A program made the position numbers and the translations under genes. The notes under the pieces were generated by a model. That model worked only from the letters and a program-made list of their open reading frames with translations, searched no databases and was not told where the DNA came from. Positions 14,424-21,721 of a stretch of 30,658 nt of DNA are shown one piece after another. How positions within the stretch are numbered: position 1 is the first letter of the stretch; each line of letters opens with the position of its first letter. The DNA comes from a virus. Location: positions 1-30,658 of IMG/VR virus record IMGVR_UViG_3300017717_000041, one strand, 5' to 3'.

Positions 14424-16565
14424 ATGGCAAACGAAATCGATAAGCAGTTAGAAGAGGCCGCAAAGACTCTTAAACCCGCATTTAAAAAAGTTGTAGATAC
14501 TCTTGCAGAATCCAATAAAGAGTTTGCTGTAACAGCAGCTAACTTTAGAAATTCTACAAGAGATTCTTTTGCTGGTGCTCTCACGGCAAACAAACTTAAG
14601 AATACTTTAGAAGAAGTAGCACAAGGTCTTAAGGAAGGTGAGGGTGAGATAGCTGGTATCGATTTTGGTGAGTTTAAAAAAGTAAACGATAAGATAAATT
14701 CACTTGAACAAAAACGTGCAGAAAGATTAGAAACTGCCAACAAGAAAGGTAATGTTCTTTACAAAGCACGTGTAGCGTTTGAGAAGGCGGAAGCCGCTGA
14801 ACTGGAAGCTGCGACAAGAGGAAAACAAGTCACAGGTGCAGCTTTAGAAAAACTACGAACAGCGAGAGAGGAAGCAGAAAAAACTCTAGCTGAAAAGACC
14901 GCCCAACAAACCAAATCATTTGATGAAAATATTGAACGTGAAAAAGAAAACAGAAAGGAATACCAAGACCAGTTAGACAAAGCTCTCGAAGAGATGCAAA
15001 AAGAAAGCATGGAATACATGGAAAACATGTCAGGTGCATTCAAAAAACTTACTGGTATTGACCTCATGGGTGCGTTTGACTCTATGGTTGAAAATGTAAA
15101 TGCTATCGGTACATTATTTACTAGAGGCAAAAACACAGATGTATTCGGTGATATCGTTGGTGGTATTCAGAACATGGGTGAAAATATTTCTAATGGTTTA
15201 GCCAAAGCACGTGAAGGTGCTAAGGTAATGGCAACTAATTTAATGGCATCAGGTAAACAATTTCTTAAACAAGGGAAAAAGTTTGCAATATCTGCTGGGT
15301 TAATGATAAAAGGATTACTTTCTTCAGCTGCAGCTATGGTTGCAACTGGTGTATCATTGTTAGCAGCTTCATTAGGACTTTCAGTCCCAGCATTATTGAT
15401 TGGTCTTGTTGCACTCGCACTGGTAGCTGGTGCAATGTATCTATACAAAGAATCAGAAGGATTTAGAGCCGCTGTCGATACAGTGGTAGATTACTTCATG
15501 GATATCATATCAACAATTGGAGATATCTTTGGTGGATTTTATGAATTCTTCGCTGGTCTCTTTACTGGGGACTTCGATAGAATGTTCCAAGGTGTTAAAG
15601 ATGTCCTTGGTGGATTATGGGATTTGATGTTGACACCTTTCAAAGCAATAGGTGACTTCTTTAAAAATGTCTTTGGTTTTGATATCAAAGCATGGTTAAA
15701 AAAGAAAGCAGAGTCATTTGGTTTAGGTTGGTTAATCGATGGTGAAGAACCCAACGAAAAGGTTGAAGCTATGACTAATGGTGCTGACCCTGCTAAAGCT
15801 AATGACATGAAATATGCTGACGAAGACATAAAGCAGGAATCCATGGATTACATGGCGGATATTAATGCAATGTCGGATGAAGAACGGGGTGCAAGATTCG
15901 ATGAACAAATTGCTCGTAGAGAGGAATCATTAAAGAAAGCAGAAGCAAAATTAGCAGAACTGAAAAAGAAACAGGAAGAGAAGCCTGAATGGAGTACGCT
16001 TGATTATACAGACCAAATTAAAAAAGCTGAGGATAATGTTCTTTTCCGCCAAAAAGACGTAGACCAAAGAACAGCAGACAAACAAAACTTCTTTGACCCC
16101 GAAAGACGAGAGTATGACGCACTTACTAAAAGACTCTTAGGAGATGGTGAAGCCCTTTCAGACGAAGAATCAGCAAGGCAGGATGAACTTTTTGAGAAGA
16201 TGACTGCGAACAGCAGGAATGGCTTGGGACAGTTCACTGCAGAAACGGTAGCGGCAGAACAAGGTCGTGCAGGCCTGTATGATGATGGGGGCATCGATAG
16301 ATTCGGTGGGAGAGAGAGAGGCGAGATGAACGCTGCTGATTTGGCTAGACAAAACTACTTAAATAGAGCAGGTGCAAGTGCTGGTGATGTCGCAGATGCA
16401 ACTCAAGGAGTTAGAGACGGTGAAAGACAAGCATCGCAACAAGTAGCAGTAACCACAATCAATGCGCCAACAACGAATGCGTCTAATACTAATGTGAGAG
16501 GTACAAACCCAACACCTAGAGATACAGACCCTACTGGTTCCCGTCTAGCAGCTGTTCCCGCTTAA
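14424..16565 (+). CDS. Tail tape measure protein (gp29 role)
   Basis: A 713-residue protein. Residues 1-210 are alanine/lysine/glutamate-rich coiled coil. Residues about 210-285 are amphipathic and glycine-containing. A hydrophobic block at about 290-342 ('IKGLLSSAAAMVATGVSLLA', 'LLIGLVALALVAGAMYLY') is typical of tape measures that insert in the host membrane. More amphipathic 'FFKNVFG' and 'GLWDLMLTPFKAIGDF' segments follow, then coiled coil (about 485-560) and an asparagine/threonine-rich tail. T4 gp29 has 590 residues; this one implies a tail of similar or somewhat greater length. Position after the gp26 cassette supports the call. Its last 35 bases are overlapped by a convergent minus-strand gene. 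Confidence 0.8.
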   Translation: MANEIDKQLEEAAKTLKPAFKKVVDTLAESNKEFAVTAANFRNSTRDSFAGALTANKLKNTLEEVAQGLKEGEGEIAGIDFGEFKKVNDKINSLEQKRAERLETANKKGNVLYKARVAFEKAEAAELEAATRGKQVTGAALEKLRTAREEAEKTLAEKTAQQTKSFDENIEREKENRKEYQDQLDKALEEMQKESMEYMENMSGAFKKLTGIDLMGAFDSMVENVNAIGTLFTRGKNTDVFGDIVGGIQNMGENISNGLAKAREGAKVMATNLMASGKQFLKQGKKFAISAGLMIKGLLSSAAAMVATGVSLLAASLGLSVPALLIGLVALALVAGAMYLYKESEGFRAAVDTVVDYFMDIISTIGDIFGGFYEFFAGLFTGDFDRMFQGVKDVLGGLWDLMLTPFKAIGDFFKNVFGFDIKAWLKKKAESFGLGWLIDGEEPNEKVEAMTNGADPAKANDMKYADEDIKQESMDYMADINAMSDEERGARFDEQIARREESLKKAEAKLAELKKKQEEKPEWSTLDYTDQIKKAEDNVLFRQKDVDQRTADKQNFFDPERREYDALTKRLLGDGEALSDEESARQDELFEKMTANSRNGLGQFTAETVAAEQGRAGLYDDGGIDRFGGRERGEMNAADLARQNYLNRAGASAGDVADATQGVRDGERQASQQVAVTTINAPTTNASNTNVRGTNPTPRDTDPTGSRLAAVPA

Positions 16566-16686
16566 ACTTATTTCGATTATACTTGGTTCGGTCTCTCTGA
16601 ACTTTGTGACCGTATGGAGTGTCTTTTACAAACAGTTCTTTGAAAGTCCTAGTCTTAGGTTTCTGTGGTATTCTTTTAGTAGACAT
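16531..16686 (-). CDS. Small basic protein downstream of bS21
   Basis: A 51-codon gene, ATG at the complement of 16684-16686 and stop at 16531-16533, starting four bases after the bS21 stop. The product begins MSTKRIPQKPKTRTFKELF and continues 'VKDTPYGHKVQRDRTKYNRNKF'; about a third of its residues are Lys or Arg, and the proline-rich basic N-terminus looks suited to RNA binding. It overlaps the 3' end of the tape measure gene on the other strand. Support comes from its close coupling to bS21, the shared late promoter and a complete reading frame in a place otherwise unexplained. I do not recognise the family. Confidence 0.5.
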   Translation of the reverse strand: MSTKRIPQKPKTRTFKELFVKDTPYGHKVQRDRTKYNRNKFKREQLLDGNQ

Positions 16687-16690
16687 GACA

Positions 16691-16945
16691 TTACGTAATC
16701 CAACGACTAGCTAGTTTTGCACGAACATGTTGTTGTTCTGCTTTTAGTTTATCAAGATAGTTACGTCTCTTGCGTTTTTGATTTGCTTCATGACGTTTCT
16801 GATTAGGTTTCTGATAATACTCTCTATCTCTAACCTCTTGGACAATACCTGCCCGTTCACACGATTTCTTGAAACGTCTGAGTAGTTGGTCAAAGGATTC
16901 TGTCTTATTCCTTTTCTTATCGTGTTTTGGTGTTACTTGTGGCAT
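16691..16945 (-). CDS. rpsU: Ribosomal protein bS21 homologue, phage-encoded
   Basis: An 84-residue protein with the bS21 pattern: '[52 protein letters not shown]' matches the bacterial 'FDxALRRFKRxCEKAGxxxExRxREFYEKPxxxRKRxxxxAxKR' arrangement along its length. bS21 binds the 30S platform near the anti-Shine-Dalgarno end of 16S rRNA and is one of the ribosomal proteins known from phages, including SAR11 phages. It has an extra basic N-terminus (residues 1-15) and C-terminus (70-84). Expression is from a late promoter six bases before the ATG with no Shine-Dalgarno. I infer that it enters host ribosomes late in infection. Confidence 0.88.
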   Translation of the reverse strand: MPQVTPKHDKKRNKTESFDQLLRRFKKSCERAGIVQEVRDREYYQKPNQKRHEANQKRKRRNYLDKLKAEQQHVRAKLASRWIT

Positions 16946-16951
16946 AATGTT

Positions 16952-16959
16952 TATTTATA
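16952..16959 (-). promoter_or_regulatory. Late promoter of bS21
   Basis: The minus strand reads TATAAATA, then AACATT, then the bS21 ATG. The predicted transcription start is within one base of the start codon, giving a leaderless or nearly leaderless mRNA. Confidence 0.75.
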
Positions 16960-17168
16960 ATGTAAAAAATTTGTAAAAGGTGTAAAGTCGCCCCACGCAT
17001 TACTGCTACCCGCTCCTTACCGACAAACCCGCTCCTATTTTAGCTGTCTGCCTTTCCCTAACTAAGTACCCCCTCAGATTTTTATCCACGGTCTTAGTTC
17101 TAACTGGGTGGTGCACTCACTTGGTAAACATAATATAGTCACCACCCCCCGAAGCTTACAACTGACGA
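16960..17168 (-). other. Non-coding, GC-rich, repeat-containing segment between gp32 and bS21
   Basis: About 210 bases without a convincing gene, rare in this packed region and visibly richer in G and C than its neighbours. On the minus strand it contains AGGAGCGGGT twice with a 19-base period (complements of 17027-17036 and 17008-17017). A perfect 8-bp inverted repeat, GGGTGGTG/CACCACCC (17106-17113 and 17140-17147), encloses 26 bases. A 7-bp inverted repeat AACTAAG/CTTAGTT lies at 17060-17066 and 17093-17099. None is followed by a U-tract, so it is not a plain intrinsic terminator. It could be a structured 3' UTR of gp32, a small RNA, or a replication-related site. The strand is assumed from the flanking genes. 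Confidence 0.5.
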
Positions 17169-18065
17169 TTACGAGTCAGAGGCAAGTTTCTTAAAGTAAT
17201 CCATAGCGTCTTCTGAGTCATCATCGGATGCTGATTGGATTACTGGAGCCTCAGCAACAGGTTCCTTGTTTACGTCAGACCATGGCACTTCTTCCATATC
17301 TTCTGCAACGCTTTCTGCTGTTGAGGTTGCTGTCGCACCAGTTAGTCCTAGAACACGATTGAACTTTTCCTTCAGTTCATCATAAGACTTGAACTCACTA
17401 GGCGAGATAACGTCCGATAAACTATGCATAGAAGCAACAACTTCATTTAGTTTATCTTCATCTTCAAACAAAGGTGCTGGGTCACTAAACTCAGATTTGT
17501 CATAGTTCCAGTAACCATCTACTTTCCTAATCTTAATCTTGAAGTTAGCGCCTTCGCCTCTCAAGTCGAAAGGATTGATTGCTTTCTCATCTTCAAATGC
17601 TGGTGAGATTGCTTCCTTAAGAGCTTCAAAGATTTTCTTACCGTAACGGTATTTGAAAACTTTGCCTTCGTTATCGGGGTTCTTCGGGTCTGAAACAACA
17701 TAGACATTTGACATGTAATGAAGTCTACGCTTCTGTTTACGTGCAATCTCTTTGTTTGCTTCGATTCCAGTATTCCACAACTGAGAGTTGTATTCACTGA
17801 CGGGGTCTTGTTTATTAAGAGTCGTTAGAGACTTCTCAATATACCAACCGCCTGGGCCTTGAAATCCGTGGTCAAAATAACTGACCCATGGCATTTCTTC
17901 GCCTTCGGGAGTTGGAAGGAAACGAACTACTGCGAAACCATTACCTGTTTTATCAAGTTCGGGTTTCCACATCGTATCGTCATTGTAGGATTTTTTTTCA
18001 CCCTGTGCTGGGCCTGAAGCAGATTCCATCGCTGCTCGTAGTTTATCTAATGATGAATTTGACAT
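17169..18065 (-). CDS. 32: Single-stranded DNA-binding protein gp32
   Basis: A 298-residue homologue of T4 gp32 (301 residues), which coats single-stranded DNA in replication, recombination and repair. The core is clear: 'WKPELDKTGNGFAVVRFLPTPEGEEMPWVSYFDHGFQGPGGWYIE', 'VSDPKNPDNEGKVFKYRYGKKIFEAL', 'GANFKIKIRKVDGYWNYDKSEF'. The C-terminus is acidic ('DDDSEDAMDYFKKLASDS'), the tail that contacts partners such as gp59. T4 uses one His and three Cys for zinc between the two core halves; here that part reads 'KSLTTLNKQDPVSEYNSQLW' and has no cysteine, so the protein is probably zinc-free. Shine-Dalgarno AGGAGA lies about four bases before the ATG. Confidence 0.95.
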   Translation of the reverse strand: MSNSSLDKLRAAMESASGPAQGEKKSYNDDTMWKPELDKTGNGFAVVRFLPTPEGEEMPWVSYFDHGFQGPGGWYIEKSLTTLNKQDPVSEYNSQLWNTGIEANKEIARKQKRRLHYMSNVYVVSDPKNPDNEGKVFKYRYGKKIFEALKEAISPAFEDEKAINPFDLRGEGANFKIKIRKVDGYWNYDKSEFSDPAPLFEDEDKLNEVVASMHSLSDVISPSEFKSYDELKEKFNRVLGLTGATATSTAESVAEDMEEVPWSDVNKEPVAEAPVIQSASDDDSEDAMDYFKKLASDS

Positions 18066-18101
18066 TGTATTCTCCTATTTTATTAACAATTATATCGCAT
18101 C

Positions 18102-18815
18102 TTATCGCATTGTATCGGACTCAAGACCTTCGCCTAGAATCCACCTTTCACTACTTTCATAGTAATATAGTTTATTATACTCTACCTTTACGATATTTGT
18201 AAGAGGGTTTTTGATAAAAACCTCTACATCTTTGAATCGTTCAAGTAGAGCAATAAACTGTGAACGCTGAGCACTTAAGACTCTGCTTTCACTATTGTAT
18301 TTATGTCCGTAATTTAAAGTACCTTCATATTTATTAGAGTAATTTTCAGACTCCAATGCATTGAATCCTGTCAATGTGATTTCCTTCTCACCATTAAGCA
18401 TAGCATATCCTAGTGCACTCATTCCACAAAAGAGGTTCTTGAGTTCGGGATAATTATACATAATAATGTTCTTCATTTGGGGGCTGCTTAAGCCAAGAAA
18501 AGTAGTCTCAACTTCATCCCCCTGTATTACTAGATACTCATCATTCTGGCGGACGGACTCGATAATTTTAGTATGTCCGAAACCCATCTTTAATGATTCC
18601 AATATACTAATGGGCATAACATCCCAATTACCTACCACCAACTTGTTTGTATCAGCGTAACCACTTTCAACTATCTCTGTCTGTACAGGTATGTCTACGG
18701 CAAACAAAAGTTCGGGTCGTGCATGTTTAACTCTGTTACGATAAACCGCATTACAACCCCACCATCTTGTTTGGGGTATCTCCCGTTCTGTTCCGTTACC
18801 TACTATTGTGAGCAT
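18102..18815 (-). CDS. Conserved hypothetical protein between gp59 and gp32
   Basis: A 237-residue protein opening 'MLTIVGNGTEREIPQTRWWGCNAVYRNRVKHARPELLFAVDIPVQTEI'. The early glycine-containing strand-loop and 'WGCNAVYR' followed by 'AVD' resemble Rossmann-like DUF115-type proteins of phages, sometimes linked to nucleotide-sugar or pterin chemistry; I cannot assign a reaction. 'LFCGMSALGYAMLNGEKEITLTGFNAL' in the middle would be a second nucleotide-fold unit. Its start overlaps the gp59 end by 13 bases and gp32 follows, so it is transcribed with replication genes. T4 has nothing between 59 and 32. Confidence 0.7.
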   Translation of the reverse strand: MLTIVGNGTEREIPQTRWWGCNAVYRNRVKHARPELLFAVDIPVQTEIVESGYADTNKLVVGNWDVMPISILESLKMGFGHTKIIESVRQNDEYLVIQGDEVETTFLGLSSPQMKNIIMYNYPELKNLFCGMSALGYAMLNGEKEITLTGFNALESENYSNKYEGTLNYGHKYNSESRVLSAQRSQFIALLERFKDVEVFIKNPLTNIVKVEYNKLYYYESSERWILGEGLESDTMR

Positions 18816-19396
18816 AGTTCTATTAATATCTTTTTGTACTGGGCATGGTCATAGTTTATGAATGCTTTGTACTTTCTGATTTGGTTATGTACATCGGGAT
18901 ACAAGACCTTCTCCGTTATCAACCGTTCCCAATCTGCAGTGAATCCTATGATAGCATCCATAATACAAATGGTAGGTAAACTTATTTGTTTACTTAGAAA
19001 GGACTTTAGTAAACGTGGATGTTGTCCCTTATCAACCCTTAGTACCGTATCAATTTTGTAATGTTTTAAAAGCGTGCCTACTTCTGTCTCAAAAAGGTAA
19101 GACAATTTCTGTTTGTTTTTCTTCCAGTCTTTGAACCGTTTATCCGCTTCCTTGTCTAGTAGGTCACCTACCCAATAATCTTTTTGAGATAGGTTCGCTA
19201 CGAAGAAATCCTTAAGTTCGTGTTTATAGGTACGTGAAAGTTTTCCAAAATGAAATTTATCTTTACGTTTTAGAAAGGATGGTAGTTCTGCTTTTACAAC
19301 ACCGTTGTATTTTACAAAGTCATAGTCCTTGGAATGAAAGTGTAGTTTAATTCCAAGGTATAACTGATAAGCATCAAATCCTTCCCTTGATGTCAT
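18803..19396 (-). CDS. 59: DNA helicase loader gp59
   Basis: A 197-residue helical protein matching T4 gp59 (217 residues), which loads the gp41 helicase on gp32-coated forks. The N-terminus 'FDAYQLYLGIKLHFHSKDYDFVKYNG' parallels the T4 'SVYKLYLMIKQHMNGKYDVIKYN' segment, and 'RKDKFHFGKLSRTYKHELKDFFVANLSQKDYWVGDL' parallels 'RRDKYFFQKLSEKY' with 'FISNLVANQDAWIGDI'. Genome order gp33, gp59, gp32 is as in T4, with an extra gene inserted on each side. Start and stop abut the upstream gene. Confidence 0.92.
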   Translation of the reverse strand: MTSREGFDAYQLYLGIKLHFHSKDYDFVKYNGVVKAELPSFLKRKDKFHFGKLSRTYKHELKDFFVANLSQKDYWVGDLLDKEADKRFKDWKKNKQKLSYLFETEVGTLLKHYKIDTVLRVDKGQHPRLLKSFLSKQISLPTICIMDAIIGFTADWERLITEKVLYPDVHNQIRKYKAFINYDHAQYKKILIELCSQ

Positions 19397-19699
19397 CTAT
19401 TTGACTAATTTTGGGGCAGAGGGTGGTGCAATAATTGAAGACGTTGCTTCTTGATATGCTGAACGTACTTGGTCATTCGTTGGAGTCGCAAAGACAACAC
19501 TCATAAACGTACAGTCATCGGGATTCTCAACACCTGTTACGGCAATCCCACGAGCAAACCCCATCTGACCATCAGGCGATTGTACAATCATCCTAGGTTC
19601 TTTGATAGTTACTACTCCAGCACTTGTATCCATTTCAGTGAGTTTTCCAACGTACTCACCACTCAGTGTCACTACCGTGACGATATCACCATTTTCCAT
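19397..19699 (-). CDS. Small Sm-like beta-barrel protein
   Basis: A 100-residue protein whose first half, 'GDIVTVVTLSGEYVGKLTEMDTSAGVVTIKEPRMI', has the strand-turn-strand pattern of an Sm/Hfq-like barrel. The second half is less regular and ends with a proline/alanine-rich tail. Marine T4-like phages carry similar small proteins in the gp33-gp59 interval. No function is known to me; RNA binding is only suggested by fold resemblance. Shine-Dalgarno GAGG lies about six bases before the ATG. Confidence 0.65.
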   Translation of the reverse strand: MENGDIVTVVTLSGEYVGKLTEMDTSAGVVTIKEPRMIVQSPDGQMGFARGIAVTGVENPDDCTFMSVVFATPTNDQVRSAYQEATSSIIAPPSAPKLVK

Positions 19700-19706
19700 A
19701 ATTACC

Positions 19707-19937
19707 TCACTTAAAAAATGTAGTCAACGATGCTTGTGAATTCGCACCTCTATTGACCATGTTTAACTTCTTTGCTTCCGCTTCCAATCTAATCTTCAAT
19801 GGGTCACTCAAAAGTCTCTTGGTTGATTCGGGTTCTATTTTGTTATTCTCGCATACTTTAATAATAGCATCCATAACACTAGCACCACGATTAAGTAGAA
19901 CTTCTACCTGTTCTGTAAATTCTTTTTTAGTTATCAT
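19707..19937 (-). CDS. 33: Late promoter co-activator gp33
   Basis: A 76-residue protein matching the conserved C-terminal two thirds of T4 gp33 (112 residues), the adaptor that bridges RNA polymerase and the sliding clamp for late transcription. 'SVMDAIIKVCENNKIEPESTKRLLSDPLKIRLEAEAKKLNMV' aligns with the T4 'SYLEATTAFLEENSIPETQFAKFI' and 'IIEKIQSEAIDENLL' segments. The end, 'ASLTTFFK', matches the T4 'NTLDFLL' clamp-binding tail. T4's charged N-terminal extension is absent. The gene begins in an ATGA overlap with the nuclease gene upstream. It supports the reading of TATAAATA elements as late promoters. Confidence 0.82.
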   Translation of the reverse strand: MITKKEFTEQVEVLLNRGASVMDAIIKVCENNKIEPESTKRLLSDPLKIRLEAEAKKLNMVNRGANSQASLTTFFK

Positions 19938-20614
19938 ATTCCGTAAATGTTTTTATATTGAGCACGCACCTTGCACAGGTCATCAATGTAGTCCTCATGG
20001 TTAGCGGAAAAGAGTTGGTATTGTCCATTTTCAACCATGACTAATGCCACCAACTCCTCTATCTTGTTACCTGTAAGTTCTTCAACCATGATTGCATAAG
20101 CAGTCATTTGTAAGAACCATGGACGAGCCATATAATCTTCTTTAAACTTGCCAGAAGTTTTGAAGTCAATTACACAAAGCGTATCGTCTAGTATTCCAAT
20201 GCAGTCAACTCTTCCCGCCATCTTTAATGTATCGGAATACATCGGTGCTTCTAGAGCAAGCGGGGTTATCTCATCCAAAACTGGGCGAATGCTTTTAAAC
20301 ATTCCTTCATGGATAAGGTTGTCAAATTCAATGAACTCTTTTTCTTTACGTAGATAATCTTCTACATGTTGGTGGATTTTAGTTCCACGGTCTGTAGCAG
20401 CTTTAGTGATTTTGTTTGCTTTCTCTTCACCAATTCTTTTTTTCCACGCTTGAATATGTTTACGTGATTCCAAACCAACAACAGTTGTTACGCTGGGGTA
20501 CTTGATTCCTTTTTTATCACAGTAGAAACGTTGACCGTTTTCCTGTACAGTATCAAGGTCAAACATTTCTAGTTCAGAAATGTCGTAGGGATTTGTTCTC
20601 ACTTTAATCATCAT
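19934..20614 (-). CDS. PD-(D/E)XK (RecB/Cas4-like) exonuclease
   Basis: A 226-residue nuclease. 'RGTKIHQHVEDYL' (residues 76-88) is the N-terminal motif of RecB-like phage nucleases. The active site is then E122 ('ALEAPMYSD'), D137 ('GRVDCIG') and D150-x-K152 ('CVIDFKTSGK'), followed by the helix 'WFLQMTAYAIMVEEL' with its expected Q. Such enzymes act on DNA ends in recombination or degrade host DNA. No Fe-S cluster cysteines of Cas4 are visible. It is upstream of gp33 with a 4-base overlap. There are two ATG codons in a row at the start and the Shine-Dalgarno is weak, so the start may be one codon later. Confidence 0.85.
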   Translation of the reverse strand: MMIKVRTNPYDISELEMFDLDTVQENGQRFYCDKKGIKYPSVTTVVGLESRKHIQAWKKRIGEEKANKITKAATDRGTKIHQHVEDYLRKEKEFIEFDNLIHEGMFKSIRPVLDEITPLALEAPMYSDTLKMAGRVDCIGILDDTLCVIDFKTSGKFKEDYMARPWFLQMTAYAIMVEELTGNKIEELVALVMVENGQYQLFSANHEDYIDDLCKVRAQYKNIYGI

Positions 20615-20626
20615 ATACTCTCTATT

Positions 20627-20938
20627 CTACTTCTTTTTTGACTGTAAGTCAATATGCTTTTTGATAATCGCACGTGTTTGAGATTCTTTTACGCCAACCC
20701 CATTATAACGTTTATCAACCGTACTGCCTGGATATGCTTTACCCACGTTAGACAATACTTCTTTAAACCCATCATCGGTTTTAACTCGGTCACCTACACC
20801 ACCAACTGTCATTGGTGCTCCTAGGATACGTTGTTGTAGATGCGGGTTCTGTTCTTTGAACTCATCTAACTTGGTGAATGACATGAAGTGCTCTTCGACT
20901 TCATCTGTTTTAGAATTATAAAAATCGTAGTTAGGCAT
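20627..20938 (-). CDS. FmdB-like small protein without zinc cysteines
   Basis: I place the start at the complement of 20936-20938, giving 103 residues beginning MPNYDFYNSKTDEVEEHFMS. A longer frame exists but adds unsupported sequence overlapping the upstream gene. The opening resembles FmdB-type zinc ribbons ('MPxYxF...C..CG'), but here the cysteines are gone; the rest ('DEFKEQNPHLQQRILGAPMTVGGVGDRVKTDDGFKEVLSNV') matches a marine phage family of unknown role. The start overlaps the upstream stop (ATGCCTAA). The C-terminus is lysine-rich. Confidence 0.7.
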   Translation of the reverse strand: MPNYDFYNSKTDEVEEHFMSFTKLDEFKEQNPHLQQRILGAPMTVGGVGDRVKTDDGFKEVLSNVGKAYPGSTVDKRYNGVGVKESQTRAIIKKHIDLQSKKK

Positions 20939-21473
20939 ATTGTTCCATAAATGTGGGGACTTCTCGTTTAGTCCAAACTGCAAAGTCTTTCTTGTACTTA
21001 GCATAGTATTTATGGTATGCATTTAAGGAGTTGCCTTCGACTTTTACATCATCAGGCATACACTGGGGTGGTTCAGACCATTGACCCAATGAAATGTTAT
21101 TTGGTAGTTGATTCAATAAACCTCTGAGTTTCTCATCGGTCAAATGAGTACGTCCATAACGGTACGTGTACTCATCACACAATGCAACAAACATATCGTA
21201 AGCATATTGATACTGTATAGCATTACCACGAACCCATTGTGTTGAAGGGTGATTGATATGCGATGCTTTGTACAGCATACCTTCCATTTCACCTTCAAGC
21301 GCCCATCGTTTGATTCTACGTCCACTGGATGCATCGATATATTGTTTACCATCTAAGATACGGTGAGCAGTCGATAACATCTGAGCATACTCAATGACCA
21401 TTTTGACGGCATGTTTATCCACATGCATCGATGCCGATTTGACTGGGTCTTCGTGTAAGTAAAATAAATTCAT
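20931..21473 (-). CDS. Conserved phage protein of unknown function
   Basis: A 180-residue protein opening 'MNLFYLHEDPVKSASMHVDKHAVKMVIEYAQMLSTAHRIL', then 'YKASHINHPSTQWVRGNAIQYQYAYDMFVALCDEYTYRYGRTHLTDEKLRGLL'. This is a widespread phage family; the conserved His, Asp and Lys in 'HVDKHAVKM' and 'NHPSTQWVR' suggest an enzyme or nucleic-acid-binding protein. Some related entries are loosely named as pyrimidine-dimer glycosylase-like, which I cannot confirm. It is linked to its neighbours by short overlaps on both sides. Confidence 0.75.
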   Translation of the reverse strand: MNLFYLHEDPVKSASMHVDKHAVKMVIEYAQMLSTAHRILDGKQYIDASSGRRIKRWALEGEMEGMLYKASHINHPSTQWVRGNAIQYQYAYDMFVALCDEYTYRYGRTHLTDEKLRGLLNQLPNNISLGQWSEPPQCMPDDVKVEGNSLNAYHKYYAKYKKDFAVWTKREVPTFMEQYA

Positions 21474-21721
21474 AGTTTAGCAATCTCCTTAAGTGCACGT
21501 TGAACATCTTCATCAGTTAACCAACCAAGAACGTCACTTGTTAAAGGAGTAGTATAACATAAATCTTCACCCTTGATAACCGCTAATTCCCATAAATCAT
21601 CTTTACCCCCATAACTCATCTTGTGCTTCACAACGGAAGCACCATAACCATTAGGGAAATTATAGATTTGCTGAACTCCATCGAGGTCTTGCAAAATGTT
21701 TTCTGTTTGTGGTTTAATCAT
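21470..21721 (-). CDS. Small conserved phage protein
   Basis: An 83-residue protein, 'FPNGYGASVVKHKMSYGGKDDLWELAVIKGEDLCYTTPLTSDVLGWLTDEDVQRAL'. It resembles a small family seen in marine phages and has no recognisable catalytic motif. It ends in an ATGA overlap with the next gene and starts within an ATGATTAA overlap with the previous one, so it is translated as part of a coupled early cluster. Function unknown. Confidence 0.7.
   Translation of the reverse strand: MIKPQTENILQDLDGVQQIYNFPNGYGASVVKHKMSYGGKDDLWELAVIKGEDLCYTTPLTSDVLGWLTDEDVQRALKEIAKL

Noticed and set aside
16919-17000. 27-codon minus-strand frame (ATG at complement of 16998-17000) after the AGGAG repeat
   Set aside because: Its Shine-Dalgarno is too far from the ATG, the product has no protein-like pattern, and it runs out of frame into bS21.
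16960-17168. A tRNA or known riboswitch in the GC-rich gap
   Set aside because: No T-loop, no acceptor stem with the correct spacing, and no riboswitch core that I recognise on either strand.
20939-21022. Longer N-terminus (28 extra residues) for the FmdB-like gene
   Set aside because: The added part lies fully within the upstream gene and does not resemble the family; MPNYDF is the natural start.
20931-21473. Naming this protein as pyrimidine-dimer glycosylase (DenV)
   Set aside because: The opening and conserved histidines do not match what I know of the T4 DenV active site; only loose database naming supports it.
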